From the NCBI RefSeq assembly GCF_010907035.1, contig NZ_QUMK01000029.1, forward strand, positions 1-63,718: a DNA stretch of 63,718 nt, given 5' to 3'. The notes below the pieces were generated by a model. That model made no database searches. It worked only from the letters and a program-made list of their open reading frames with translations, and was not told the DNA's origin. The DNA is from Rhodopseudomonas sp. BR0M22 (lineage in GTDB: Bacteria > Pseudomonadota > Alphaproteobacteria > Rhizobiales > Xanthobacteraceae). The first letter of the stretch is position 1; every line of letters starts with the position of its first letter. The position numbers and the translations under genes are program-made. This document shows, piece after piece, positions 28,592 through 37,478 of the stretch.

Positions 28592-29413
28592 TCAGTCCCG
28601 CCGGCCCTGGACCCAGTGCTCGAGCATCTGCAGCGCCATCACCCGGTCGTCGTCGGAGGCCTTGGCGACCGCCCGGTTGTAGCTGTCCTTGATCCAAGCC
28701 TCTTCGGGCGTTGCGGCGTCGCGCGCCAGGGTCAGCCACATCAGGCCACGGGCGGCCTGGCGGGGCAGCTTGTCGCCATTGAACAGAAGCTGACCGAGCA
28801 TGGCCTGGGCCTGATGCTGCCCCTTCTGGGCGGCGAGGCCGAGCCAGCGCGCGCCGTAGCGGAAATCGCGCGGCACGCCGACGCCGTCGATATACAGCCG
28901 GGCCAGATCGTATTGGGCGTCGGCATTGCCGAAATACGAGGCGGCGTAGGACAGCATCTCCCGCGCACGCTCCGGGTCGCGCTTGATCTTCGAATTCGGG
29001 ATGCCGTCGAGGTAGTAGCGGCCGAGCGCGACGAACGCGTTGGCGACGATCGCGGCCTGCGGCGCCGACGGGCTGTCTTCGGCGTGAGCGTTGGCGATCT
29101 TGCTGAAATAGTCGAATGCGCGAAGATCGTCCTGGGCCACGCCGTTGCCGTCGGCATACATCCGGCCGAGCCGCCACTGCGCGATCGGGTGGCCGCCCTC
29201 GGCGGCGTATTGCAGGGCGGTGAGCGAGGTCGTCGTCGGCGCGGCCGGCAACGCCTTCTTCAGCGCCGGCGCCGTAGCCGGCTGATTGCTGGCGACCGGG
29301 ATCGCGGTGTCCTCCGGGCTGACCGGGGTGCCTTCGAACGCGACCGCCGGAAAGGCGCTCGCTCCAGCGCCGATCACCAACGCGGCAAAAACGCTACGCC
29401 TAAAATTCCGCAT
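28592..29413 (-). CDS. exoR: ExoR-like periplasmic Sel1-repeat regulator
   Basis: 273-residue exported protein with a signal peptide (ending near AVAFEG) and tandem Sel1-like repeats of about 36 residues: ALQYAAEGGHPIAQWRLGRM, YADGNGVAQDDLRAFDYFSK, ARWLGLAAQKGQHQAQAMLG and others. Spacing and motif content match ExoR of Sinorhizobium as I recall it. ExoR represses exopolysaccharide and motility control by holding the ExoS sensor kinase inactive in the periplasm. No exoS or chvI is in the window. It is convergent with xthA and has a long upstream region. Confidence 0.82.
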   Translation of the reverse strand: MRNFRRSVFAALVIGAGASAFPAVAFEGTPVSPEDTAIPVASNQPATAPALKKALPAAPTTTSLTALQYAAEGGHPIAQWRLGRMYADGNGVAQDDLRAFDYFSKIANAHAEDSPSAPQAAIVANAFVALGRYYLDGIPNSKIKRDPERAREMLSYAASYFGNADAQYDLARLYIDGVGVPRDFRYGARWLGLAAQKGQHQAQAMLGQLLFNGDKLPRQAARGLMWLTLARDAATPEEAWIKDSYNRAVAKASDDDRVMALQMLEHWVQGRRD

Positions 29414-30047
29414 CGCACATCTCGCGGGTCACCCCCGGTGCGGTCGCAACGACCGGCCGGCTCTCCATCCAACACACTCCCGCCCTCTCCTCTGTCGCGG
29501 CCACACCCGTTTCGGACGGGTCGATGGCCGACGCTGCGGCGGTCAAATTTCTGTCACGGCCGCGACCGGCCATCGTCTGTTCGACGGTCAGGTTTTCGCG
29601 GTTTGAATAGTCGTGACTGCACAAGATCGTCGCCGGGAGCTGGGCATGGTCAGCATCGCCTTGCTGTTTGGCGAGATGACGGCCGAGCCGCCGCAAATCC
29701 GCGGCAGACGGTGACTTTTTGAAGACATCGATGGGGGCGCCGACACCCGACAGGCTCGCGATGCCGCCAGTGCTCTGGCGGCTCGTCGGCATCGACCTGA
29801 TCGGCGTCGTGGCGAACATCGCGAACTCGTCTTTCCGGCCGCCTCGCCGTCGGGCTCCCGGACCTTCCGGTAAGACCATCGACCTGCGCTCGGCTTAGGT
29901 CAGATGATCTCATTGACCGGTGTGGCCAAAAAGCGGCGTGTGCAAGAGCGACCGTCAAAGACGGTTAAATGATGCGGAACTGTTGCGGCATAGCAACAAG
30001 AGTGTCCTGGCGGACACCCTTTCTGGTTCGCTTAGTTGCCGGGAAGG
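29414..30047. other. 634-base intergenic region between exoR and lpdA
   Basis: No gene I can support. The region should contain the exoR promoter on the minus strand (right of 29413) and the lpdA 3' end. A minus-strand open frame (29400-29879) runs through part of it but overlaps the exoR start and has no recognisable motif or ribosome-binding site. Two small hairpins occur near the right end: TGTTGC/GCAACA at 29981-29998 and GTGTCC/GGACAC at 30002-30017. Confidence 0.5.
30002..30017 (-). terminator. Possible terminator hairpin downstream of lpdA
   Basis: A 6-bp stem GTGTCC (30002-30007) and GGACAC (30012-30017) with a four-base loop. On the minus strand it is followed by TCTTGTT and then a second hairpin (29981-29998). 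It lies 30 bases beyond the lpdA stop. The T-tract is weak, so this call is tentative. Confidence 0.4.
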
Positions 30048-31478
30048 TCAGGCGTTGAGCACCTTGCCGTAGGCGTCGAGCACGGCTTCCTTCATCATTT
30101 CCGACAGGGTCGGATGCGGGAAGACGGTGTGCATCAGCTCTTCCTCGGTGGTTTCGAGGTTCATCGCCACGACGTAGCCCTGGATCAGCTCGGTCACTTC
30201 GGCGCCGATCATATGCGCGCCGAGGAGCTGTCCCGTCTTCTTGTCGAAGATCACCTTGACCAGGCCCTGGTCCTCGCCGAGCGCAATCGCCTTGCCGTTG
30301 GCGGTGAACGGGAAGCGGCCGACCCGGATCTCCCGTCCCTGCTCCTTCGCCTTGGCCTCTGTGAGGCCCACGGAGGCGATCTGGGGCTGGCAGTAGGTGC
30401 AGCCGGGAATCAGGCTCTTGTCGAGCGAGTGCGGATGCAGGCCCTTGATGGCCTCGACACAGATCACCCCCTCGTGCTCGGCCTTGTGCGCCAGCATCGG
30501 CGGACCGGCGACGTCGCCGATCGCGTAGATGCCGGGCACGCTGGTCTTGCCGAGCCCGTCGGTGACAATGGTGCCGCGGTCGAGCTTCACCCCGAGCTTC
30601 TCCAGCCCGAGATTCTCGACATTGCCGACCACGCCGACCGCCGAGATGACACGGTCGAATTCCTGCGTCTCGGTCTTGCCGGTGCCCGGATCGATGGTGG
30701 CAACGACGCTATCAGCCTTCTTGTCGAGCTTGGTGACCTTGGCGCCGGTCAGGATCTTGATGCCCTGCTTCTCGAACCGCTTGCGGGCGAGCGCGGCGAT
30801 CTCGGAATCCTCGACCGGCAGGATCTGCGGCAGCACCTCGACCACGGTGACCTTGGCGCCCATGGTGTGGAAGAACGAGGCGAACTCGATGCCGATCGCG
30901 CCGGAGCCGACCACCAGCAGCGACTTCGGCATCACTTCCGGCACCATCGCCTCGAAATAGGTCCAGACCAGCTTCTTGTCCGGCTCGAGCCCCGGCAGCA
31001 CCCGCGGCCGCGCCCCGGTGGCGACGATAATGTGCTTGGCCTGATAGCTGCCCGGCGGCAGCGCCCCCTTCGGCGCCTCGGTCTTGGAGGCAGTGACCGT
31101 CAGCTTGCCCGGCGCATCGATCGTCGCCGCGCCCCAAATGATCGAGATCTTGTTCTTCTTCATCAGGAAGCCGACGCCGTCGTTCAGCCGCTTCGACACC
31201 CCGCGCGAGCGTTGCACGATCGCCTTCGGATCGAACGAGATGTTGTCCGCCGACAGCCCGTAATCCTTGGCGTGCTGCATGTAGTGATAGATTTCCGCCG
31301 AGCGCAGCAGCGCCTTGGTCGGAATGCAGCCCCAGTTCAAACAGATGCCGCCGAGATACGACTTCTCGACGATCGCGGTCTTGAACCCGAGCTGCGCCGC
31401 CCGGATCGCCGCGACATAGCCGCCGGGTCCGGAGCCGATGATGATGACGTCGAAGGAGGTGTCGGAGTTTTGAACCAT
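30048..31478 (-). CDS. lpdA: Dihydrolipoamide dehydrogenase (E3 of the pyruvate dehydrogenase complex)
   Basis: FAD-dependent oxidoreductase that reoxidises dihydrolipoamide, reducing NAD+. The 476 residues show an N-terminal FAD site (IIIGSGPGGYVAAIRAAQLG), the redox-active disulfide GGICLNWGCIPTKALL, an NAD site (LLVVGSGAIGIEFASF), and the C-terminal catalytic dyad in HTVFPHPTLSEMMKEAVLDA. It is the last gene of the pdhA-pdhB-DUF5076-pdhC cluster. A DUF559 gene and repeats separate it from pdhC. Confidence 0.96.
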   Translation of the reverse strand: MVQNSDTSFDVIIIGSGPGGYVAAIRAAQLGFKTAIVEKSYLGGICLNWGCIPTKALLRSAEIYHYMQHAKDYGLSADNISFDPKAIVQRSRGVSKRLNDGVGFLMKKNKISIIWGAATIDAPGKLTVTASKTEAPKGALPPGSYQAKHIIVATGARPRVLPGLEPDKKLVWTYFEAMVPEVMPKSLLVVGSGAIGIEFASFFHTMGAKVTVVEVLPQILPVEDSEIAALARKRFEKQGIKILTGAKVTKLDKKADSVVATIDPGTGKTETQEFDRVISAVGVVGNVENLGLEKLGVKLDRGTIVTDGLGKTSVPGIYAIGDVAGPPMLAHKAEHEGVICVEAIKGLHPHSLDKSLIPGCTYCQPQIASVGLTEAKAKEQGREIRVGRFPFTANGKAIALGEDQGLVKVIFDKKTGQLLGAHMIGAEVTELIQGYVVAMNLETTEEELMHTVFPHPTLSEMMKEAVLDAYGKVLNA

Positions 31479-31479
31479 G

Positions 31480-31902
31480 CTAATCGCTCTTCTTCCCCTC
31501 TCCCCTTGTGGGAGAGGGTGGATGCGCGCCGTCAGGCGCGCAGACGGGTGAGGGGGACGGCGATGCGGCTGCTGCGATGACTTCGATCACCGACTGCGAG
31601 CGTATCAGAATGTCGTTGTTCCAAAACCGCAAAACACGGAATCCACGCTCGAAAAGGTCGTGGTCGCGAACTTGGTCTCGTTCGCTGTCGGCGTGCTGGC
31701 TGCCGTCCGCTTCCACGATCAAACGTTGCTCGAAACAGACGAAGTCGACAATCCAAGGCCCGATCGGCACCTGACGACGAAATTTGAAATGGGCAAGCCG
31801 CCGCGATCTCAGCAGCCGCCAAAGCGCACGCTCGGCATCGGTCGCGTGAACGCGAAGGCTCTTGGCGAACTGTCTCTGCTGATGCGGTACGCGCTGGATC
31901 AT
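31480..31902 (-). CDS. DUF559-domain (Vsr-like endonuclease fold) protein bounded by inverted repeats
   Basis: 140-residue protein of the DUF559 family, related to very-short-patch-repair-type nucleases. Motifs: AERALWRLLRSRRL, FKFRRQVPIGPWIVDFVCFE (a restriction-fold Asp), QRLIVEADGSQHAD (E-x-D with a following His) and GFRVLRFWNNDIL. The start codon lies right at one repeat. The last 20 or so residues (SPSPSPVCAPDG, PPSPTRGEGK) are translated from the opposite, inverted repeat. Biological role unknown. It sits between pdhC and lpdA, genes that are normally adjacent, so it is probably a later insertion. Confidence 0.82.
   Translation of the reverse strand: MIQRVPHQQRQFAKSLRVHATDAERALWRLLRSRRLAHFKFRRQVPIGPWIVDFVCFEQRLIVEADGSQHADSERDQVRDHDLFERGFRVLRFWNNDILIRSQSVIEVIAAAASPSPSPVCAPDGAHPPSPTRGEGKKSD
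31495..31557. repeat. Palindromic repeat at the 3' end of the DUF559 gene (left inverted copy)
   Basis: It contains CCCTCTCCCCTTGTGGGAGA near the left end and CGGGTGAGGGGG at the right end, with an inner GCGCGCC/GGCGCGC hairpin. The outer segments are inverted copies of those at 31904-31957, so the two elements face each other around the DUF559 gene. Confidence 0.85.
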
Positions 31903-31903
31903 G

Positions 31904-31957
31904 CCCCCTCACCCGCCCTCGCTTCGCTCGGGCACCCTCTCCCACAAGGGGAGAGGG
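31904..31957. repeat. Palindromic repeat at the 5' end of the DUF559 gene (right inverted copy)
   Basis: CCCCCTCACCCG opens the element and CACCCTCTCCCACAAGGGGA lies near its end, the reverse complement of the element at 31495-31557. The inner part (CCTCGCTTCGCTCGGG) differs from the left copy. It occupies most of the gap between the pdhC stop and the DUF559 start. Confidence 0.85.
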
Positions 31958-31965
31958 TAAGAAAG

Positions 31966-33375
31966 TCACACCATCATCATCACGGGATTTTCGATCAGCG
32001 TCTTGAAGGCGCCGATCAGTTCGGCGCCGAGCGCACCGTCGACGGCGCGGTGATCGCAAGACAGCGTCACGCTCATCATGGTGGCGATCTCGATCTTGCC
32101 GTCCTTGACGACGGCGCGCTGCTCGCCGGTGCCGACCGCCAGGATGGTCGCGTGCGGCGGGTTGATCACCGCGGTGAAGTCCTTGATGCCGAACATCCCA
32201 AGGTTGGACACCGCCGTGGTGCCGCCCTGATACTCTTCGGGCTTCAGCTTGCGGGCCCGCGCGCGCGCGGCGAAGTCCTTCATCTGCGCCGAGATCGACG
32301 ACAGCGACGCCGTCTCCGCGCTGCGGATGATCGGGGTAATCAGCCCGCCCGGCATCGCCACCGCAACGCCGATGTCGGAATGCTTGTGCTTGAGCATCCC
32401 CGCCTCAGTCCACGACACGTTGGCGTCGGGAATCCGCTGCAGGGCAATCGCCATCGCCTTGATGATGAAGTCGTTGACCGACAGCTTGTAGGCCGGCTTG
32501 CCGTCCTTGTCCTTCGGCGCGGCGGCATTGATGTCCTCGCGCGCGGCCATCAGGCGATCGAGATTGCAGTCGATCGTCAGATAGAAATGCGGGATGGTCT
32601 GGGTCGACTGAGTCAGCCGCTGCGCAATCGTGCGGCGCATGCCATCGTGCGGCACGACTTCGTAGGAGCCTTCCGGATACAGCGCACGGATCTGCTGATC
32701 GGACATCGCCGGCGCGATCGCAGGACCGGCCGCAGCTGCAGCAGCGGGCGCCTTCAGGCCACCGCCAGACTTGGCCTTCTCGACGTCGCGGGCAATGACT
32801 CGGCCATGCGGGCCGGTACCGGTGACGCGCGACAGATCGATGCCGCTATCCTTGGCCAGCCGCCGCGCCAACGGCGAGGCGAACACGCGGGCGCCGTTGC
32901 TCGTGCCAGCGTCCTTCGAGACGGGCGCTTTCGCGCCCTCCTCAGGACGAGGAGCTGGGTTTGTTGTTGGCTTTGTCGGAGCCGCTGTCTTGCCGGCCGC
33001 ACTGCCCTCATCCTGAGGAGCCCGCGCAGCGGGCGTCTCGAAGGATGATGCGGGCTTCGCATCAGCAGGCTTGGCGTCTGCCTTCGACGCCTCCGCCTTG
33101 CCGGCCCCTGCCCCCGCAGCTTTCACGTCCTCGCCGTCCTCGGCGAGCACCGCGATCACGTCGTTGACCGGAACGTCCTGGGTGCCTTCGGGCACCAGGA
33201 TCTTCGCCAGCGTGCCCTCGTCGGCGGCCTCGACTTCCATCGTCGCCTTGTCGGTCTCGATCTCGGCGATGACGTCGCCGCTCTTGACCTTGTCGCCCTC
33301 CTTCTTCAGCCACTTCGCAAGGTTGCCCTTCTCCATGGTCGGCGACAGCGCGGGCATCAGAATATTGATCGGCAT
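31966..33375 (-). CDS. pdhC: Pyruvate dehydrogenase E2, dihydrolipoamide acetyltransferase
   Basis: Core of the pyruvate dehydrogenase complex; transfers acetyl groups from lipoamide to CoA. The 469 residues have an N-terminal lipoyl domain (about 1-78, lipoylated Lys in [15 protein letters not shown]), a flexible Ala/Pro/Lys-rich linker (about 80-165), a peripheral subunit-binding domain (about 168-205, ASPLARRLAKDSGIDLSRVT), and the catalytic domain ending with the HxxxD motif SCDHRAVDGALGAEL. Part of the linker (about residues 109-123) is encoded by a palindromic repeat. The third lineage-typical gene of the operon, after pdhA and pdhB. Confidence 0.96.
   Translation of the reverse strand: MPINILMPALSPTMEKGNLAKWLKKEGDKVKSGDVIAEIETDKATMEVEAADEGTLAKILVPEGTQDVPVNDVIAVLAEDGEDVKAAGAGAGKAEASKADAKPADAKPASSFETPAARAPQDEGSAAGKTAAPTKPTTNPAPRPEEGAKAPVSKDAGTSNGARVFASPLARRLAKDSGIDLSRVTGTGPHGRVIARDVEKAKSGGGLKAPAAAAAAGPAIAPAMSDQQIRALYPEGSYEVVPHDGMRRTIAQRLTQSTQTIPHFYLTIDCNLDRLMAAREDINAAAPKDKDGKPAYKLSVNDFIIKAMAIALQRIPDANVSWTEAGMLKHKHSDIGVAVAMPGGLITPIIRSAETASLSSISAQMKDFAARARARKLKPEEYQGGTTAVSNLGMFGIKDFTAVINPPHATILAVGTGEQRAVVKDGKIEIATMMSVTLSCDHRAVDGALGAELIGAFKTLIENPVMMMV
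33005..33049. repeat. Palindromic repeat (family 3) embedded in frame in pdhC
   Basis: CCTCATCCTGAGGAGC, then CCGCGCAGCGGG, then CGTCTCGAAGGATGA form a nested palindrome like intergenic repeats I recall from Bradyrhizobiaceae. Here it is translated as part of the E2 linker (roughly SSFETPAARAPQDEG). It keeps the reading frame and introduces no stop. Confidence 0.6.
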
Positions 33376-33387
33376 GAGGGCAGAACC

Positions 33388-33684
33388 TTACTGCGTCCGT
33401 TCGGTGGTCGCGCCGGTGTCGGTCGGGCGCGAAAGCTCGGCGTCGAACATATCGACGATGCGCTCAAGCGCCTCGTCTTCGGTGTATTCGCTCTCCCGCG
33501 CATAGGCGCGCGCGGCGTGGCGGGCGATGTCGACCAGCAGCAATCCCCACATCTCCGGATCTTCGAACGCGCGCATGAAGGCGATCGACAGACCGCCGTC
33601 GAGCACGAAGGCGCGCAGCACCTCGATCGCGTCTTCGCGGTTTTCGACGTCGGGCGGCAGCGGCTGTTGCTTGGGTCCGGTCAT
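33388..33684 (-). CDS. DUF5076-domain protein within the pyruvate dehydrogenase operon
   Basis: Small acidic protein of 98 residues (MTGPKQQPLPPDVENREDAI start) with IEVLRAFVLDGGLSIAFMRA, FEDPEMWGLLLVDIARHAAR and YTEDEALERIVDMF, the pattern of DUF5076. The function is unknown. It lies four bases after the pdhB stop and 12 bases before the pdhC start, so it is certainly co-transcribed with the E1 and E2 genes. That suggests a role in assembly or regulation of the complex. No membrane or export signal is seen. The ATG at 33684 is chosen because residues upstream are not family-like. Confidence 0.85.
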   Translation of the reverse strand: MTGPKQQPLPPDVENREDAIEVLRAFVLDGGLSIAFMRAFEDPEMWGLLLVDIARHAARAYARESEYTEDEALERIVDMFDAELSRPTDTGATTERTQ

Positions 33685-33688
33685 GGGC

Positions 33689-35098
<1,410 letters not shown>

Positions 35099-35156
35099 TG
35101 GGGCTCCGCAGTCATTCAATCAGGCGGGACGCAGCCGCGACACGGCAAGGCGGGGA

Positions 35157-36191
35157 TCAGCGATACACATCGGTGTACAGCTCGGACGGATCGGGCTCGG
35201 GATCGTGCTGCGCGAAGTCAGCGGACTCGTTGACGATCTTGCGGACCTCGGCATCGATCGACTTGAGATCGTCCTCGGTCATGTCGAGCGCGAGCAGCCG
35301 CTTGCGGACCTGCTCGATCGGATCCTGGTCGTTGCGGACCTTGTCGACTTCTTCGCGTGAGCGATACTTCGCCGGGTCCGACATCGAATGGCCGCGATAG
35401 CGGTAGGTCTGCATTTCGAGAATGAAGGGACCGTTGCCGGCACGGCAATGCGCCACCGCCTTGTCGCCCGCAGCCTTCACGGCACGCACGTCCATGCCGT
35501 CGACCTGCTCGCCCGGAATGTTGAACGACACGCCCCGCTTCGAAAAATCGGTCTGCGCCGATGAACGGGTCACCGAAGTTCCCATCGCGTAGCGATTGTT
35601 CTCGATCACATAGATCACGGGGAGCTTCCACAGCTCCGCCATGTTGAAGCTCTCGTACACCTGGCCCTGGTTGGAAGCGCCGTCGCCGAAATAAGCCAGG
35701 CACACGCGGCCATCGCCACGATAGCGGTTGGCGAAGGCGATGCCGGTGCCGAGCGAAACCTGCGCGCCGACGATGCCGTGTCCGCCGAAGAAATTCTTCT
35801 CCAGGCTGAACATGTGCATCGAGCCGCCCTTGCCCTTGGAGTAGCCGCCGCGACGTCCCGTCAGCTCCGCCATCACGCCGTTGGCCTCCATGCCGCAGGC
35901 GAGCATGTGGCCGTGATCGCGATAACCGGTGATCACTTGATCGCCGTCGCGCAGCGCCATCTGCATGCCGACGACGACGGCCTCCTGGCCGATGTAGAGA
36001 TGGCAGAAGCCGCCGATCGCACCCATGCCGTAGAGTTGCCCCGCCTTCTCTTCGAAGCGGCGGATCAGCAGCATCTCACGAAAAGCGCCGAGCTCCTGTT
36101 CCTTGGTGAAAGGCGGCACGTTCGACGGTGACGCTCCTCCAGCCTTGTCCTGTGCTATTTCCTTCGCGGCGCTCTTCTTGGGTGCAGCCAT
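35157..36191 (-). CDS. pdhA: Pyruvate dehydrogenase E1 alpha subunit
   Basis: Thiamine-diphosphate-dependent decarboxylating subunit of the E1 component; 344 residues, standard for alphaproteobacteria. The TPP-binding motif starts at GDGASNQGQVYESFNMAEL and ends with the conserved Asn pair in YVIENNRYAMG. YRYRGHSMSDPAKYR is the phosphorylation-loop region known from eukaryotic E1 alpha. An Ala/Lys-rich N-terminal extension (about 1-28) precedes the core. It is the first gene of the operon, with pdhB 58 bases downstream. Confidence 0.96.
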   Translation of the reverse strand: MAAPKKSAAKEIAQDKAGGASPSNVPPFTKEQELGAFREMLLIRRFEEKAGQLYGMGAIGGFCHLYIGQEAVVVGMQMALRDGDQVITGYRDHGHMLACGMEANGVMAELTGRRGGYSKGKGGSMHMFSLEKNFFGGHGIVGAQVSLGTGIAFANRYRGDGRVCLAYFGDGASNQGQVYESFNMAELWKLPVIYVIENNRYAMGTSVTRSSAQTDFSKRGVSFNIPGEQVDGMDVRAVKAAGDKAVAHCRAGNGPFILEMQTYRYRGHSMSDPAKYRSREEVDKVRNDQDPIEQVRKRLLALDMTEDDLKSIDAEVRKIVNESADFAQHDPEPDPSELYTDVYR

Positions 36192-36343
36192 GGCGATTCC
36201 GATGAGAGATGAGATGAGCCTCTCTATCGTAACTTATAGCGCCTTGAAAGGATCGCTATGTCGCTGCGCGCAAATCAATATGCCGCAGTGCAGCGACGCG
36301 AAACTTTCGACATCGTTCGTCCAGATTTTTGGAATTTGCGCAC

Positions 36344-36661
36344 TCAGCGCTCGGGCAGCATCCGCACCAGGTCAGCCGGATTGGCGAAATCGAGCTGATA
36401 GCGCACGCGTTCGTCGAGCATATCGGGATCGATCCGGTCCGAACGCAGCAACGAGACGCGCTGTTCGGCCTCGGTACGCTGCTGGCGCAGTTGCACCAGT
36501 TCGGCGGTGAGCGCGGTGATCTCCTGGTCGAGCTCCTGCTGCGCCGTCAGGCCGAAGCGACCGGTGTAGGCGTTGACGCCGAAATAGCCGATCACGGCGG
36601 CGGCGATCGCGTACAGCGCGATGCCGGCGAGGATCGATTTGAGACGACTGCGGGTGACCAT
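36344..36661 (-). CDS. FtsB/DivIC-like septum formation initiator
   Basis: 105-residue bitopic membrane protein. An N-terminal basic segment, a transmembrane helix (SILAGIALYAIAAAVIGYFG) and a coiled coil (about 42-75, AQQELDQEITALTAELVQLR) match the septum-formation-initiator family. The C-terminal LDERVRYQLDFANPADLVRM resembles the segment contacting FtsQ/FtsL. It probably acts at the division site. Its position directly upstream of pdhA, with eno further upstream, is the common alphaproteobacterial arrangement. The gap to pdhA is 152 bases. Confidence 0.85.
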   Translation of the reverse strand: MVTRSRLKSILAGIALYAIAAAVIGYFGVNAYTGRFGLTAQQELDQEITALTAELVQLRQQRTEAEQRVSLLRSDRIDPDMLDERVRYQLDFANPADLVRMLPER

Positions 36662-36751
36662 GCCGCACCATCGGACAGCGCGGTTAACGCACGGCTAACG
36701 CCGCGCTCGTCCCGCCCGCTTTGCAACCGGCGGGACGCTGTGCAACAGCCA

Positions 36752-37312
36752 TTACTTGTGCTGCTGGGCGACGAAGCCGGCGAAGGCGTCGATGTATTTC
36801 TGCAGGAACTCGCGCAGCGAGTCCTTCACCAGCGTGCCGTCCTCGGCGAACGCATCGGCGATGCCGCCGACATAGGCCTCCGGCTGTTGCAGCGTCGGCA
36901 TGTTCAGGAACACCAGGCACTGCCGCAGATGATGATTGGCGCCGAAGCCGCCGATCGCGCCCGGCGAATTCGACAACACGCCAGCGGGCTTCTTGTCGAA
37001 GCAGCTCTTGCCATAGGGGCGCGAGCCGACGTCGATCGCATTTTTCAGGACGCCGGGAATCGAGCGGTTGTATTCCGGCGTCACGAACAGCACCGCATCG
37101 GACACCTTGATGCTGTCCCGGAACGCGGTCCAATCGGCCGGCGGCGCGTCGGTCTCGAGGTCCTGGTTGTACATCGACAAGCCGTGCAACGTGACGATGT
37201 CGAGCTTCAATGAGTCCGGCGCCAGCTTGGCGAGCGCCTGCGCGGTGCGCAGCGAATATGCCTGTTTGCGCAGACTGCCGACGACGGCGGCGACTCGATA
37301 GGGTGGAGCCAT
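36752..37312 (-). CDS. NADPH-dependent FMN reductase family protein
   Basis: Flavodoxin-fold reductase of 186 residues. GSLRKQAYSLRTAQALA is the phosphate-binding loop for FMN, VLFVTPEYNRSIPGVLKNAI is the family hallmark, and SNSPGAIGGFGANHHLR is the second flavin contact. Relatives reduce quinones, azo compounds or chromate with NAD(P)H; the substrate here is unknown. The ATG at 37312 is preceded by GGAGGAAT. It appears to be a single-gene unit. Confidence 0.9.
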   Translation of the reverse strand: MAPPYRVAAVVGSLRKQAYSLRTAQALAKLAPDSLKLDIVTLHGLSMYNQDLETDAPPADWTAFRDSIKVSDAVLFVTPEYNRSIPGVLKNAIDVGSRPYGKSCFDKKPAGVLSNSPGAIGGFGANHHLRQCLVFLNMPTLQQPEAYVGGIADAFAEDGTLVKDSLREFLQKYIDAFAGFVAQQHK

Positions 37313-37478
37313 AGAGAATTCCTCCAGTGCAGAAATGGAAACATGCTCGCGGCGAGCGTAGCCCGCCGCGATGACGGAGAAAGCGCCAGACGCGATAAGG
37401 TCACCGTGATGACGCGGTTTTGATGACCGGCCGCGCCGGCATCCGACTGTGCCGGCAGCCCCGCTCGCCTCTGCCGCC

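Noticed and set aside
29400-29879. Minus-strand open frame of 159 codons upstream of exoR
   Set aside because: It overlaps the exoR start, has no ribosome-binding site or recognisable motif, and its composition is like non-coding GC-rich sequence. Kept only as part of the intergenic entry.
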